Assembly (NCBI RefSeq): GCF_000372745.1
Contig: NZ_KB889718.1
Location: 1 to 37,719, forward strand
DNA from: Embleya scabrispora DSM 41855
GTDB taxonomy: Bacteria; Actinomycetota; Actinomycetes; Streptomycetales; Streptomycetaceae
Direction: 5' to 3'
DNA length: 37,719 nucleotides
The position numbers and the translations under genes are program-made. The notes below the pieces were generated by a model. The model did not search any database and was not told where the DNA came from. It saw only the letters and a list, made by a program, of their open reading frames with translations. Shown here piece after piece: positions 14,091 through 21,147 of this stretch. Every line of letters begins with the position of its first letter. Positions within the stretch are counted from its first letter, which is position 1.

Positions 14091-14113
14091 CGATCGGGTT
14101 GCGAACCCGATCG
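14091..14113. terminator. Hairpin terminator between convergent genes
   Basis: A perfect 10-bp stem (14091-14100 with 14104-14113) with a 3-base loop lies 18 bp after the LAL stop and 19 bp before the end of the convergent small gene, so it can serve both. Confidence 0.7.
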
Positions 14114-14132
14114 TCCGCTTCGGCGCCCCCGG

Positions 14133-14453
14133 TCACCCGTCGTAGCTGACCAGTCCGGCGGCCCGGACCTCGCTCAACCACCCGTCGAGTTCGAAGCGGA
14201 CCCAGACCGCCTCGGTGCCCCACAGTTCGGCGAGCATGGCCGCCGCGAGATCGGGTCGCCCCTGGTGCCGCTGGAGTGCGATCCACATGGCCACCGCCGG
14301 CGGCGCGTAGCGGTAGGACTCGTCGGCCCAGGCCGAGTAGAGCTCGAGCCGGCCGTCGGCGGTGACGGTGACCGTCGTGTCGCGCGCGGGTCGGATGACC
14401 ATCCGCCGCTCCCGGTGCGGGTTCGGGTCCGGGTCCTCGGCGCTCACCGTCAT
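14133..14453 (-). CDS. Small PqqD-like protein (possible RiPP recognition element fold)
   Basis: 106 residues, start ATG 14453 with GAGGAG 5 bases upstream, a convincing ribosome site. The pattern resembles PqqD: a beta-hairpin segment (TVTVTADGRLELYSAW), then an aromatic-rich YRYAPPAVAMWIAL helix in place of the usual LNxTAxxIWxLLDG, and a winged-helix end with VRFELDGWLSEVRAAGLVS. PqqD-type domains bind leader peptides and present them to maturases, but no precursor peptide, radical-SAM or cyclodehydratase gene is visible here. It is followed by a terminator on each side and stands alone in the polyketide gene set. The family call is by pattern only; a small unrelated winged-helix protein remains possible. 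Confidence 0.6.
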   Translation of the reverse strand: MTVSAEDPDPNPHRERRMVIRPARDTTVTVTADGRLELYSAWADESYRYAPPAVAMWIALQRHQGRPDLAAAMLAELWGTEAVWVRFELDGWLSEVRAAGLVSYDG

Positions 14454-14567
14454 ATCGACTCCTCAGTCTCTTCGTCGAGGCACCGAAGGCATGACGCGTG
14501 AGTACGGCATCACCTCGACGAGCCACTTATAGCGGATCGCCGGGTCGGTGAGGAGGGTACGAAGAAG

Positions 14568-14605
14568 CCGGAGCCTCCGCGGACGGGGGTCGGCGGAGGC
14601 TCCGG
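14568..14605 (-). terminator. Hairpin terminator downstream of the SRPBCC gene
   Basis: A perfect 13-bp inverted repeat (14568-14580 with 14593-14605) with a 12-base loop lies 57 bp beyond the stop of the leftward SRPBCC gene. It likely ends the MMPL-SRPBCC transcript before the PqqD-like gene. Confidence 0.7.
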
Positions 14606-14662
14606 TCGCACCGCGCAACCGTGACGGGGGGCACGTGGCGGTGCGGTTTGGTGGGCTCCCCC

Positions 14663-15085
14663 TCAGGCTGCTGCCTCGGCGAGGGCCCTGGCTCCGATGG
14701 CGAGATTGGTGGTCAGTCCCGGACCGAGCGCCTCACCGAGCGCCTCGTTGCCCGGCCCCGCCAGCTCCAGCCGGTGGGTGATCCGCGCACCGCCCGAAGT
14801 CAGCGGCGCCACCCGGCAGATGGTCCGCAGGAACACGTTCTCGTCGACCTGGGTCTCCATCGTGAAGCTGTGCTGCGTGGTGACCGCGGAGAGCCGGAAC
14901 GGCACCGGACCGTACGCCTCGCTGGTGATGGTGCCCTCACTGCCGGCGGCGAACGGACCGTGCAGTTCGACCAGCTTGATGCCCGGGTTCCAGATGGGCC
15001 ACGTGGTCAGGTCCATGTAGTGTCCCCAGACCACCTCGGGAGCGGCGTCGGTGTCGATGCCGTATTCATGATTCCACATGTGCAT
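14663..15085 (-). CDS. SRPBCC superfamily (polyketide cyclase/dehydrase-like) protein
   Basis: 140 residues. ATG 15085 is preceded by AAAGGGG at good spacing. The sequence fits the START/Bet v 1-like fold: an N-terminal strand (HEYGIDTDAAPEVVW), the WPIWNPGIKLVEL segment typical of SRPBCC proteins (pattern WPxWxPxI), central strands, and a long C-terminal helix (LGEALGPGLTTNLAIGARAL). Such proteins bind hydrophobic ligands in a deep cavity; some cyclise polyketides, others only bind. It sits 79 bp downstream of the MMPL exporter on the same strand and is probably co-transcribed with it. A cyclase role is plausible but unproven, because modular PKS products usually do not need this type of aromatase. 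Confidence 0.8.
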   Translation of the reverse strand: MHMWNHEYGIDTDAAPEVVWGHYMDLTTWPIWNPGIKLVELHGPFAAGSEGTITSEAYGPVPFRLSAVTTQHSFTMETQVDENVFLRTICRVAPLTSGGARITHRLELAGPGNEALGEALGPGLTTNLAIGARALAEAAA

Positions 15086-15164
15086 TGCACCCCTTTAATT
15101 TCGCCAAGACTTCTTCACGAACATCGCGCCGTCCCGATTCGTCGAGCGCGGGAATTTCCCACGG

Positions 15165-17375
15165 TCAATCGACTCCGACCGGCTGCGGAGAAACGTGCGA
15201 CGCTTCCGGCCGGGCCAATTCCGCGGGAACGCTGTGGGAGAGATGCGGCAGCCAGCGCAGGAACCACGGCATGTACCAGTTCTTCTCGCCGAGCAACATC
15301 ATCATCGAGGGCAGCAGGATCATCCGGACGATCGTGGCGTCCAGCAGCACCGCGACCGCCAGGCCCACGCCCATCTGTTTCATGTCCTGCATGGACAAGG
15401 TGGCGAACACCGCGAACAGCGCCGCCATGATCGTGGCCGCCCCGGTGATCGCGCCCGCCGTGGCCCGAATGCCCTGGCGGATCGCCTCCTTCGTGGACGC
15501 CCCCTGATCGTGCGCCTCGCGGATCCGGGACACCACGAACACGTGGTAGTCCATCGAGAGCCCGAACAGGACCACGAGCACGAACAGCGGCATCCACGCC
15601 TCGATCGCCCCGGCCGGCTCCGTGTGCAGCCGCTCCGCCTGCCAACCGTCCTGGAAGACCCGGGTCATCGCCCCGTACGCGGCGAGCACCGACAGGATGT
15701 TGAGGCAGATCGAGAGCAGCGCGATCGGCAACGAGCGGAAGCAGATCAGCATGATCAGGAAGGTGACGGCCACGATGAAGCCGAAGACGGGCAGGATTCC
15801 GCTCTTCAGCTTCGCGGTGAAGTCCACGGACGAGGCCAGGTCGCCGGTGACGTAGACCTTGGTCGCGGCCGGCGTCAGGGTCTGTGGGATGAGCTCGTCC
15901 CGCAGGTGATCCAGCGCCTTCTTCGAGCGTGCGTCGGACCCGTTGCCCGCGAGCGGCACCTGGATCCTGGCGACGTTCGCCTGCGGGAAGACCTGCGTCT
16001 CCACGGCCTTGCCGAAGTCGGGGCTGGCCTTCGCCTTGGCCGCGAAGTCGGCCAGCGCGGCCCGGGTGGGCGCGGACCCGATGTCGGCCGCCTCGACCAC
16101 CACCGTCGCCGGAGCCGGGCCGCCGGGGAAGGTCGAGGTGATCTCCTCGTAGTCCACGCGCAGCGGGGCGTCCGCGGGCATCTGCTTCTGGAGGCCCAGT
16201 TGTTCGGTCTTCATGTCCCGGGCCGGCGAGGCCAGCACCACCATCGCGGCGATCCCGAGCACGGCGAACAGCGCGGGCGCGGCCAGCACGGGCTTGAGCA
16301 GCGCGCCGGAGAGCCCGCCACTGGCCCGCGGGCGGCCCTTGCGGCCGCCGAGGAAGGGCACCTTCCCCTTGTTGACCCGATCGCCCAGCCAGGACATCAG
16401 CGCGGGCAGGATGGTCACCGAGCCGAGCATCGCGATGAAGACCACCAGGATCGTGGCCGCCGCGAAGCCCTTGAAGATGAGCAGGCCGGACAGGAACATG
16501 CCGGCCATGGCGACCATCACGGTCACCCCGGAGATCAGCACCGCCCGGCCCGACGTCGCCGCGGCGATCCGCAGCGCGGTCTCCGCGTCCCGGCCGGCGG
16601 CCCGCTCGTCGCGCTCGCGGCGCAGATAGAACAGGCAGTAGTCGATGCCCACCGCCAGGCCCATCAGCAGCATCACCGAACTGGTGGTCTGGAACATGTG
16701 CATCTTGTAACTGAGCAGCGCCAACAGGCCGTTGGCCGCGATGAACGCGGTCATCGCAAGCGCGACCGGCAACAGCGCGGCCACCAGCGCGCCGAAGGCG
16801 ACCAGGAGGATGCCCAGGGCCAACGGCACCGCCGTCCACTCGGCCCGTTGAAAGTCCTCGGAGAGCATGTCGTTGAGCCACTTGTTGGCGCTCGCGTCGC
16901 CGAACTGGTGGAGCTTGACGTCACCGTGGGCCTTCTTGACCTCGTCGACCGCGGCCAACACCGGCTTCATCCGGCCGTCGGCAGTTGCCTTCTCACCCTT
17001 GATCTCGAAGGTGATCAGCGCCGACTTGGCGTTCTCCGCCGGCAGCGGCGCCTTGAGCTGCTGGACGACGTCGATGCCCTTGAGCCGGCCGGTCAGGTCC
17101 GCGGCCGCCTTCTTCCACTCGTCCGCGTTCCGGCCGGTCACCATCACCAACTCGACGGCGGGCTCCTCGATCTTGTGGTCCTCGAGGATCTGTCGGGCCC
17201 GGGCCGAGTCGCCGGCGTCCAGCTCGGCCACGGTGGCCTCCTGGAGGCCGGCGTTGCCACCGACCGCCGCGGTGATCACCACGAACAACAGCCAGCCGAA
17301 GATCGCCGTTTTGCGATGGCGGGTGCTCCACCCACCGAGTCTTGCCGCGATGCCACGCCCTTGCCGGCGGGTCAC
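15165..17375 (-). CDS. MMPL family transporter (RND-type exporter)
   Basis: 736 residues starting at GTG 17375, with a weak GGTGAA site upstream. The N-terminal segment HRKTAIFGWLLFVVITAAVGG is TM1. Two blocks of about five membrane helices follow, each after a large extracytoplasmic loop, as in actinobacterial MMPL proteins. Each block carries a family motif: GIDYCLFYLRRERDE in the first and GLSMDYHVFVVSRIREAHD in the second. MMPL proteins use the proton gradient to export lipids or antibiotics. A strong leftward promoter lies upstream, and a GntR-TetR regulator is divergent from it, the usual repressor-exporter layout. Export of, and self-resistance to, the cluster's polyketide is the simplest role. 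Confidence 0.93.
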   Translation of the reverse strand: MTRRQGRGIAARLGGWSTRHRKTAIFGWLLFVVITAAVGGNAGLQEATVAELDAGDSARARQILEDHKIEEPAVELVMVTGRNADEWKKAAADLTGRLKGIDVVQQLKAPLPAENAKSALITFEIKGEKATADGRMKPVLAAVDEVKKAHGDVKLHQFGDASANKWLNDMLSEDFQRAEWTAVPLALGILLVAFGALVAALLPVALAMTAFIAANGLLALLSYKMHMFQTTSSVMLLMGLAVGIDYCLFYLRRERDERAAGRDAETALRIAAATSGRAVLISGVTVMVAMAGMFLSGLLIFKGFAAATILVVFIAMLGSVTILPALMSWLGDRVNKGKVPFLGGRKGRPRASGGLSGALLKPVLAAPALFAVLGIAAMVVLASPARDMKTEQLGLQKQMPADAPLRVDYEEITSTFPGGPAPATVVVEAADIGSAPTRAALADFAAKAKASPDFGKAVETQVFPQANVARIQVPLAGNGSDARSKKALDHLRDELIPQTLTPAATKVYVTGDLASSVDFTAKLKSGILPVFGFIVAVTFLIMLICFRSLPIALLSICLNILSVLAAYGAMTRVFQDGWQAERLHTEPAGAIEAWMPLFVLVVLFGLSMDYHVFVVSRIREAHDQGASTKEAIRQGIRATAGAITGAATIMAALFAVFATLSMQDMKQMGVGLAVAVLLDATIVRMILLPSMMMLLGEKNWYMPWFLRWLPHLSHSVPAELARPEASHVSPQPVGVD

Positions 17376-17491
17376 GGCTGTTCACCGCGGCACGCCGCCG
17401 TGCCGATCGGGGTGGCTCGTAAGAGCGTGGGCATCTGGGTTCTCCGCTTCGAATCACTGGAACTGTATATGCCGTAGATGCTTGAGTTTAT

Positions 17492-17521
17492 GTTATACGC
17501 AGATAGAGTTCGTGTTGTCAA
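17492..17521 (-). promoter_or_regulatory. Strong housekeeping-type promoter for the MMPL-SRPBCC operon
   Basis: On the minus strand, TTGACA (17521-17516), an 18-base spacer and TATAAC (17497-17492) form a near-consensus promoter about 117 bp before the MMPL start, in an AT-rich island. The -35 overlaps a small palindrome, GTTGTCAAC (17514-17522), where a repressor could bind. Confidence 0.75.
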
Positions 17522-17735
17522 CGAGTAACCGAGGCGGGCCACTTGGAGTGACGAAAAGCCCCTACCGCCGGGGCGCGTACAACGTAACCGCGTCATTCCC
17601 GGGCGGCGATTCGACCGACCGCACGGTCCACCCGGGCGGACGTATTGAAACGCTCCGGCGCGGGTGGCCGGGGGAAATGGCGGACGGCGCCGGTCGGCAC
17701 ACTCGTACCGTCGGCCGCCCGAGCACCGAACCTCC

Positions 17736-17745
17736 GCACTAGTGC
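17736..17745. promoter_or_regulatory. Perfect 10-bp palindrome GCACTAGTGC before the GntR-TetR gene
   Basis: The palindrome ends 42 bp before the regulator's start codon. A copy with one mismatch (GCACTAGTAC) lies at 10786-10795 between the LAL genes. It is a candidate operator for the adjacent regulator, by position only. Confidence 0.35.
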
Positions 17746-17787
17746 ACTGATTCGACGAGCCCGTCACAGACGAACGGAGAGGCGAAC

Positions 17788-18813
17788 GTGACCAGCACCG
17801 AAACGCAGCCGGAGGCCCGTCCCGAGACCCGGTCGGGGCCCGACACCCGGCCTGATCCGCCGTCGGTGCGGATCATCGCCGAGATCCGCCGGCGGATCGC
17901 CACCGGCGAACTGCGCCCGGGCGACCGGGTTCCCTCGACCCGCTCGATCACCCGGGAGTGGGGCGTTGCGATGGCGACCGCCACCAAGGTCTTGTCGACG
18001 CTGGGCCGGGAGGGACTGGTGCAGGTGGTGCCGGGGGTGGCCACAGTGGTCGCGGTACCCGCCTCCCGGCGCTCCGCCGGCCCGTCCCGCCCGGCACCCG
18101 GTCGCGGCACCCCGGCCGTACGTGCGGAGACCCGCGAACCCGAGCAGTTCCTCACCCGCGAGCGGATCGTTCGAACCGCGATCGCGGTCGCCGACGAGGA
18201 GGGCATGGCGGCGCTGTCCATGCGCCGGATCGCGGCGGAACTCAGCGTCTCCGCAATGTCGTTGTACCGCTACGTGCCGGGCAAGGACGAACTCGTCGCG
18301 CTGATGGCCGACACGGTCTTCGGCGACCTGGAACCCTCCCGCCCCGACATCACCGGCTGGCGGGCCCGGATGGAGACGACCTGCCGGGTGCAGTGGGACC
18401 TCTATCGCACGCACCGGTGGCTGGCCCAGGCCCTGTCACTGACCCGACCGCGTCCGATGCCCAAGGCGATGGCGCAGGTGGAGTGGATGATGGCCGAGGT
18501 CGACGGCCTGGATCAGGACGAGATGCTCTACATAGCGCTCACCGTGATCGGCTTCACCCGGGGTGCCGGTACCGACATCGACTCGGAGTTCGAGGCCGAA
18601 CGCTCGACCGGACTCAACAACACGGACTGGCTGCGCTCCCAGGTGCCCGCGCTGCACAACATCCTCAGCTCGGGCGCCTACCCGATGTACACCGGAGTCG
18701 CGGCCCGAAACGCCGTGTTCGACCTGGACACGCTGTTCGACTTCGGTTTGAACCGACTCCTGGACGGAATCGGCGCGTTCATCGAGGAACGCACCGGCCG
18801 CCGCGCGTCCTGA
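17788..18813 (+). CDS. Transcriptional regulator with GntR and TetR DNA-binding domains in one chain
   Basis: 341 residues from GTG 17788, with GGAGAGG upstream. Residues about 26-93 are a GntR winged helix (SVRIIAEIRRRIATGELRPG, then RSITREWGVAMATATKVL). After a basic linker comes a TetR helix-turn-helix at about 124-170 (RERIVRTAIAVADEEGMAAL, then LSVSAMSLYRYVPGKDEL). The rest, with the RPRPMPKAMAQVEW and DFGLNRLLDGI segments, fits the tetracycline-repressor-type C-terminal ligand domain. This double architecture is known in actinobacteria. The protein is divergent from the MMPL exporter and most likely represses it, released by the pathway product or a related small molecule. Confidence 0.92.
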   Translation: MTSTETQPEARPETRSGPDTRPDPPSVRIIAEIRRRIATGELRPGDRVPSTRSITREWGVAMATATKVLSTLGREGLVQVVPGVATVVAVPASRRSAGPSRPAPGRGTPAVRAETREPEQFLTRERIVRTAIAVADEEGMAALSMRRIAAELSVSAMSLYRYVPGKDELVALMADTVFGDLEPSRPDITGWRARMETTCRVQWDLYRTHRWLAQALSLTRPRPMPKAMAQVEWMMAEVDGLDQDEMLYIALTVIGFTRGAGTDIDSEFEAERSTGLNNTDWLRSQVPALHNILSSGAYPMYTGVAARNAVFDLDTLFDFGLNRLLDGIGAFIEERTGRRAS

Positions 18814-18814
18814 C

Positions 18815-18833
18815 GGCGCGTCACGGGCGCGCC
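18815..18833. terminator. Short GC hairpin between convergent genes
   Basis: A 6-bp stem (18815-18820 with 18828-18833) lies directly after the stop of the GntR-TetR gene and before the end of the convergent Lrp gene. It is a weak candidate terminator. Confidence 0.35.
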
Positions 18834-18887
18834 GTGGGGTCCGCCCGCCCTCCGAGGGAGCGGGAGACCACACGACGCGCCCGGTGC

Positions 18888-19421
18888 TCAGCGGCTGTCG
18901 CGCTGATCCAGCCCGGACCCGGGCGGTATCTCCGGCGCGTCCAGCAGCGAGGACTCGACGCCGCCGACGCCCCAGCCGTACGCGAGCTTGTGCACTTCCA
19001 GGACGAAGAAGGAGTCCGTGGAGAGCACCCCGTCGATCAACAGCAGCCGCCGATTGAGCAGATCGGTGAAGTGGTCGGTGTCGCGGCAGATCACCTCGAC
19101 CATCACGTCGTACTGCCCGGCGACCATCACCACGTAGGAGGTCTCCGGCAGTTCGCGCAGTTCGCGGCACACCTCCCGGGCGCTGCCCGGTCGCACCCGC
19201 ATGCCGATCATCGCGAGCCGATCGAAGCCGATCGTCAGCGGGTTGGCGATGCCGACGATCTGGAGCGTGCCGCTCTCCTCCAGGCGTTGCACCCGATAGC
19301 GCACCGAGGACGCCGGGATGCCCAGGTCCTCGGCGATCTGCTTGTACGCACGCCGGCCGTCGGCCTGGAGGATGGCGATGATGCGCCGGTCGATGTCGTC
19401 CAACGGGCCTGCGGGGTTCAT
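18888..19421 (-). CDS. Lrp/AsnC family transcriptional regulator
   Basis: 177 residues from ATG 19421, which has GGAG 7 bases upstream. An in-frame ATG at 19484 would add 21 residues and has a weaker AGGG site, so it is the alternative. The N-terminal HTH has LDDIDRRIIAILQADGRRAY and IPASSVRYRVQRLEESG. The RAM ligand domain has the segments GQYDVMVEVICRD and TDSFFVLEVHKLAYGW. Lrp family regulators respond to amino acids or related metabolites and often control the neighbouring catabolic genes. Downstream-oriented neighbours here are an FAD amine oxidase and an aldehyde dehydrogenase on the same strand, with a divergent permease beyond them. Control of amine uptake and oxidation is the likely job. 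Confidence 0.93.
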   Translation of the reverse strand: MNPAGPLDDIDRRIIAILQADGRRAYKQIAEDLGIPASSVRYRVQRLEESGTLQIVGIANPLTIGFDRLAMIGMRVRPGSAREVCRELRELPETSYVVMVAGQYDVMVEVICRDTDHFTDLLNRRLLLIDGVLSTDSFFVLEVHKLAYGWGVGGVESSLLDAPEIPPGSGLDQRDSR

Positions 19422-19543
19422 GCGGCTGCTCCGGGTGTGCTGTGGCGCCGAGTTCGGCACGTCCTCTCGATCCTCGGCAGTCATCTTGCCCTGTTCTTCT
19501 CGCCTCCCCGGCACACCCGGCCCGCCGGGGCCGCTCACGTCGG

Positions 19544-20941
19544 TCACGAGTCGAAGCCCAGACCGAGCCGGTCGAGCGTGCGCAGCCACATGTTGCGGCC
19601 GCCGTGCGCGTCCTCGCGGGCCATCGACCAGCGGGTGGCCTGGATGCCGATCCAGCGCGCGGGCTCGGGCGGGAACGGGATGGGCTTGCGCTTGATCATC
19701 TCGATTTCCGTACGCTCGGATCGGGTGCCCGCGAGCAGGTCGAGCACGACCTCCGCGCCGAACCGGGTGGCGCCCACGCCCAGTCCGGTGAAGCCGAGCG
19801 CGTAGCCGACCCGGCCGGCCGCAGCGGTGCCGGCGAACATGCAGAACCGGGTGGTCGAGTCGATCACCCCGCCCCACGCGTGCGAGAAGGCGACGTCGGC
19901 CAACGGCGGGAAGGTCGCGGCGAACTGCTCGGCGAGCACGTCGAACGTCTGCGGCCGCTGGGTCAGCGCCTCGTCCACCTTGCTGCCGAAGTGGTAGATG
20001 GCGTCGTAGCCGCCCCACAGGATGCGGTTGTCCTCGGTCTTGCGCACATAGTGGAACTGGTTGCCCGCGTCGGTGACGCCGTGCGCACCGGTCCAGCCGA
20101 TCGCGGCCAGCTGATCGTCCGTCAGCGGCTCGGTGGTGAGCGCGTAGTCGTACACCGGCACCATGCTCAGCCCGAGCCGGCGCAGCAGCGGTGGAAAGAT
20201 GTTGGTGGCCAGTGCGACCCGGCGCGCGCCGACGATCCCGTACGGGGTGGTGAGCCGGATCAGGTCGGTGGGCTTGGTGTCGATCGCGGTGACCTCGGTG
20301 CGCTCCACGATCCGCACACCGGCGTCCAGGCAGGCCCGGCGCAGCCCCCACACCAGGCGGGCGGGGTCCAACAGCGCGTAGTCGGGCTGCCATACGCCCG
20401 CCGACCACAGCGGCGAGTCGACGTAGGCCCGCAGCGCGTCGTGTTCGAGGTATTCGGCCTTCTCGCCGTGGCGGTTGGCGACCGGTACCGACGCGCGCAG
20501 CGCCTGGGCCTGCCACGGGGTGGCGGCCACCGCGACCTTTCCGGTGCGGGCGAAGCCGCAGTCGATGCCGTGCGTGTCCAGGTCGCGTTCGAACGCGGCC
20601 AGGTTCTGCGCGCCCAGGCGTTGCAGCGTGTCGATCTCGTCCGGCCAGCGCTGGAGGCCGTTGGCCAGGCCGTGGGTGAGGCTGGGGGAGCAGAAACCGC
20701 CGTTGCGCCCACTGGCGGCGTGGCCACAGGTGCCCTGTTCGAGCACGAGTACGTCGCGGCCGGGATCGCGTTGTTTGGCGATCAGGGCGGTCCACAGGCC
20801 CGTGTATCCGCCGCCGACCACGGCCAAATCGGTCCGGGTGTCCCCGACCTGGCGGGGCAGCGGCTCCGGGTGTTCGGGCCGATCCAGCCAGAACGGTTCC
20901 TGGGCGGTGCGGCGCAACGCGGTGCGGTGGCTGGGGGTCAT
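19544..20941 (-). CDS. FAD-dependent oxidoreductase, DAO family (gamma-glutamylputrescine oxidase-like)
   Basis: 465 residues from ATG 20941, with GGGAA 6 bases upstream. The Rossmann FAD motif VVGGGYTG is at 41-48 and the ribose-binding acidic end is VLVLEQG. SGRNGGFCSP (77-86) is the signature seen in PuuB and related amine oxidases. The C-terminal FAD motif is in LGFTGLGVGATRFGAEVVLDLL. DAO family enzymes oxidise the C-N bond of amines or amino acids, giving an imine, then an aldehyde or keto acid, plus hydrogen peroxide. It lies between an Lrp regulator and an aldehyde dehydrogenase, which fits a putrescine-like route. The exact substrate cannot be read from sequence. Confidence 0.9.
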   Translation of the reverse strand: MTPSHRTALRRTAQEPFWLDRPEHPEPLPRQVGDTRTDLAVVGGGYTGLWTALIAKQRDPGRDVLVLEQGTCGHAASGRNGGFCSPSLTHGLANGLQRWPDEIDTLQRLGAQNLAAFERDLDTHGIDCGFARTGKVAVAATPWQAQALRASVPVANRHGEKAEYLEHDALRAYVDSPLWSAGVWQPDYALLDPARLVWGLRRACLDAGVRIVERTEVTAIDTKPTDLIRLTTPYGIVGARRVALATNIFPPLLRRLGLSMVPVYDYALTTEPLTDDQLAAIGWTGAHGVTDAGNQFHYVRKTEDNRILWGGYDAIYHFGSKVDEALTQRPQTFDVLAEQFAATFPPLADVAFSHAWGGVIDSTTRFCMFAGTAAAGRVGYALGFTGLGVGATRFGAEVVLDLLAGTRSERTEIEMIKRKPIPFPPEPARWIGIQATRWSMAREDAHGGRNMWLRTLDRLGLGFDS

Positions 20942-20983
20942 GCGGTTCCCTTGCGGGTTGTGGCCGATATGTGCACTGAGCCG

Positions 20984-21121
20984 GCCCTCGAACGCCGGCC
21001 GGGCTGTCATGGCTCGATTCGCGAAGCCGGCCCGGCCGGCGTTCGAGGGCACCGGGGCCGAAGGCCGGTTCGACTCGGCCCGGCCGCGTTCGAGGTCGAT
21101 CAGCCCGGCCGGCGCTTGAGG
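20984..21121. repeat. GC-rich palindromic intergenic repeat cluster, likely terminator for the aldehyde dehydrogenase gene
   Basis: A perfect 21-bp inverted repeat (20984-21004 with 21030-21050) has a 25-base loop. Two further variants of the same arm follow: 21077-21095, and 21103-21121 with core CCCGGCCGGCGCTTGAGG. The motif resembles a short palindrome dispersed between genes in streptomycetes. It lies between two genes on the minus strand and probably acts as a transcript terminator or 3' stabiliser. Confidence 0.7.
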
Positions 21122-21147
21122 CCAAAGCCGGTCCGGCGATTGGGGAC

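Noticed and set aside
14548-14781. Small plus-strand frame over the terminator before the SRPBCC gene
   Set aside because: It includes the 13-bp hairpin and overlaps the SRPBCC gene end. The sequence is Arg/Pro-rich and has no ribosome site.
15195-17477. A 760-codon open frame on the plus strand across the MMPL gene
   Set aside because: It is antisense to a clear membrane transporter and made of His/Arg/Gly-rich low-complexity sequence without membrane helices or motifs.
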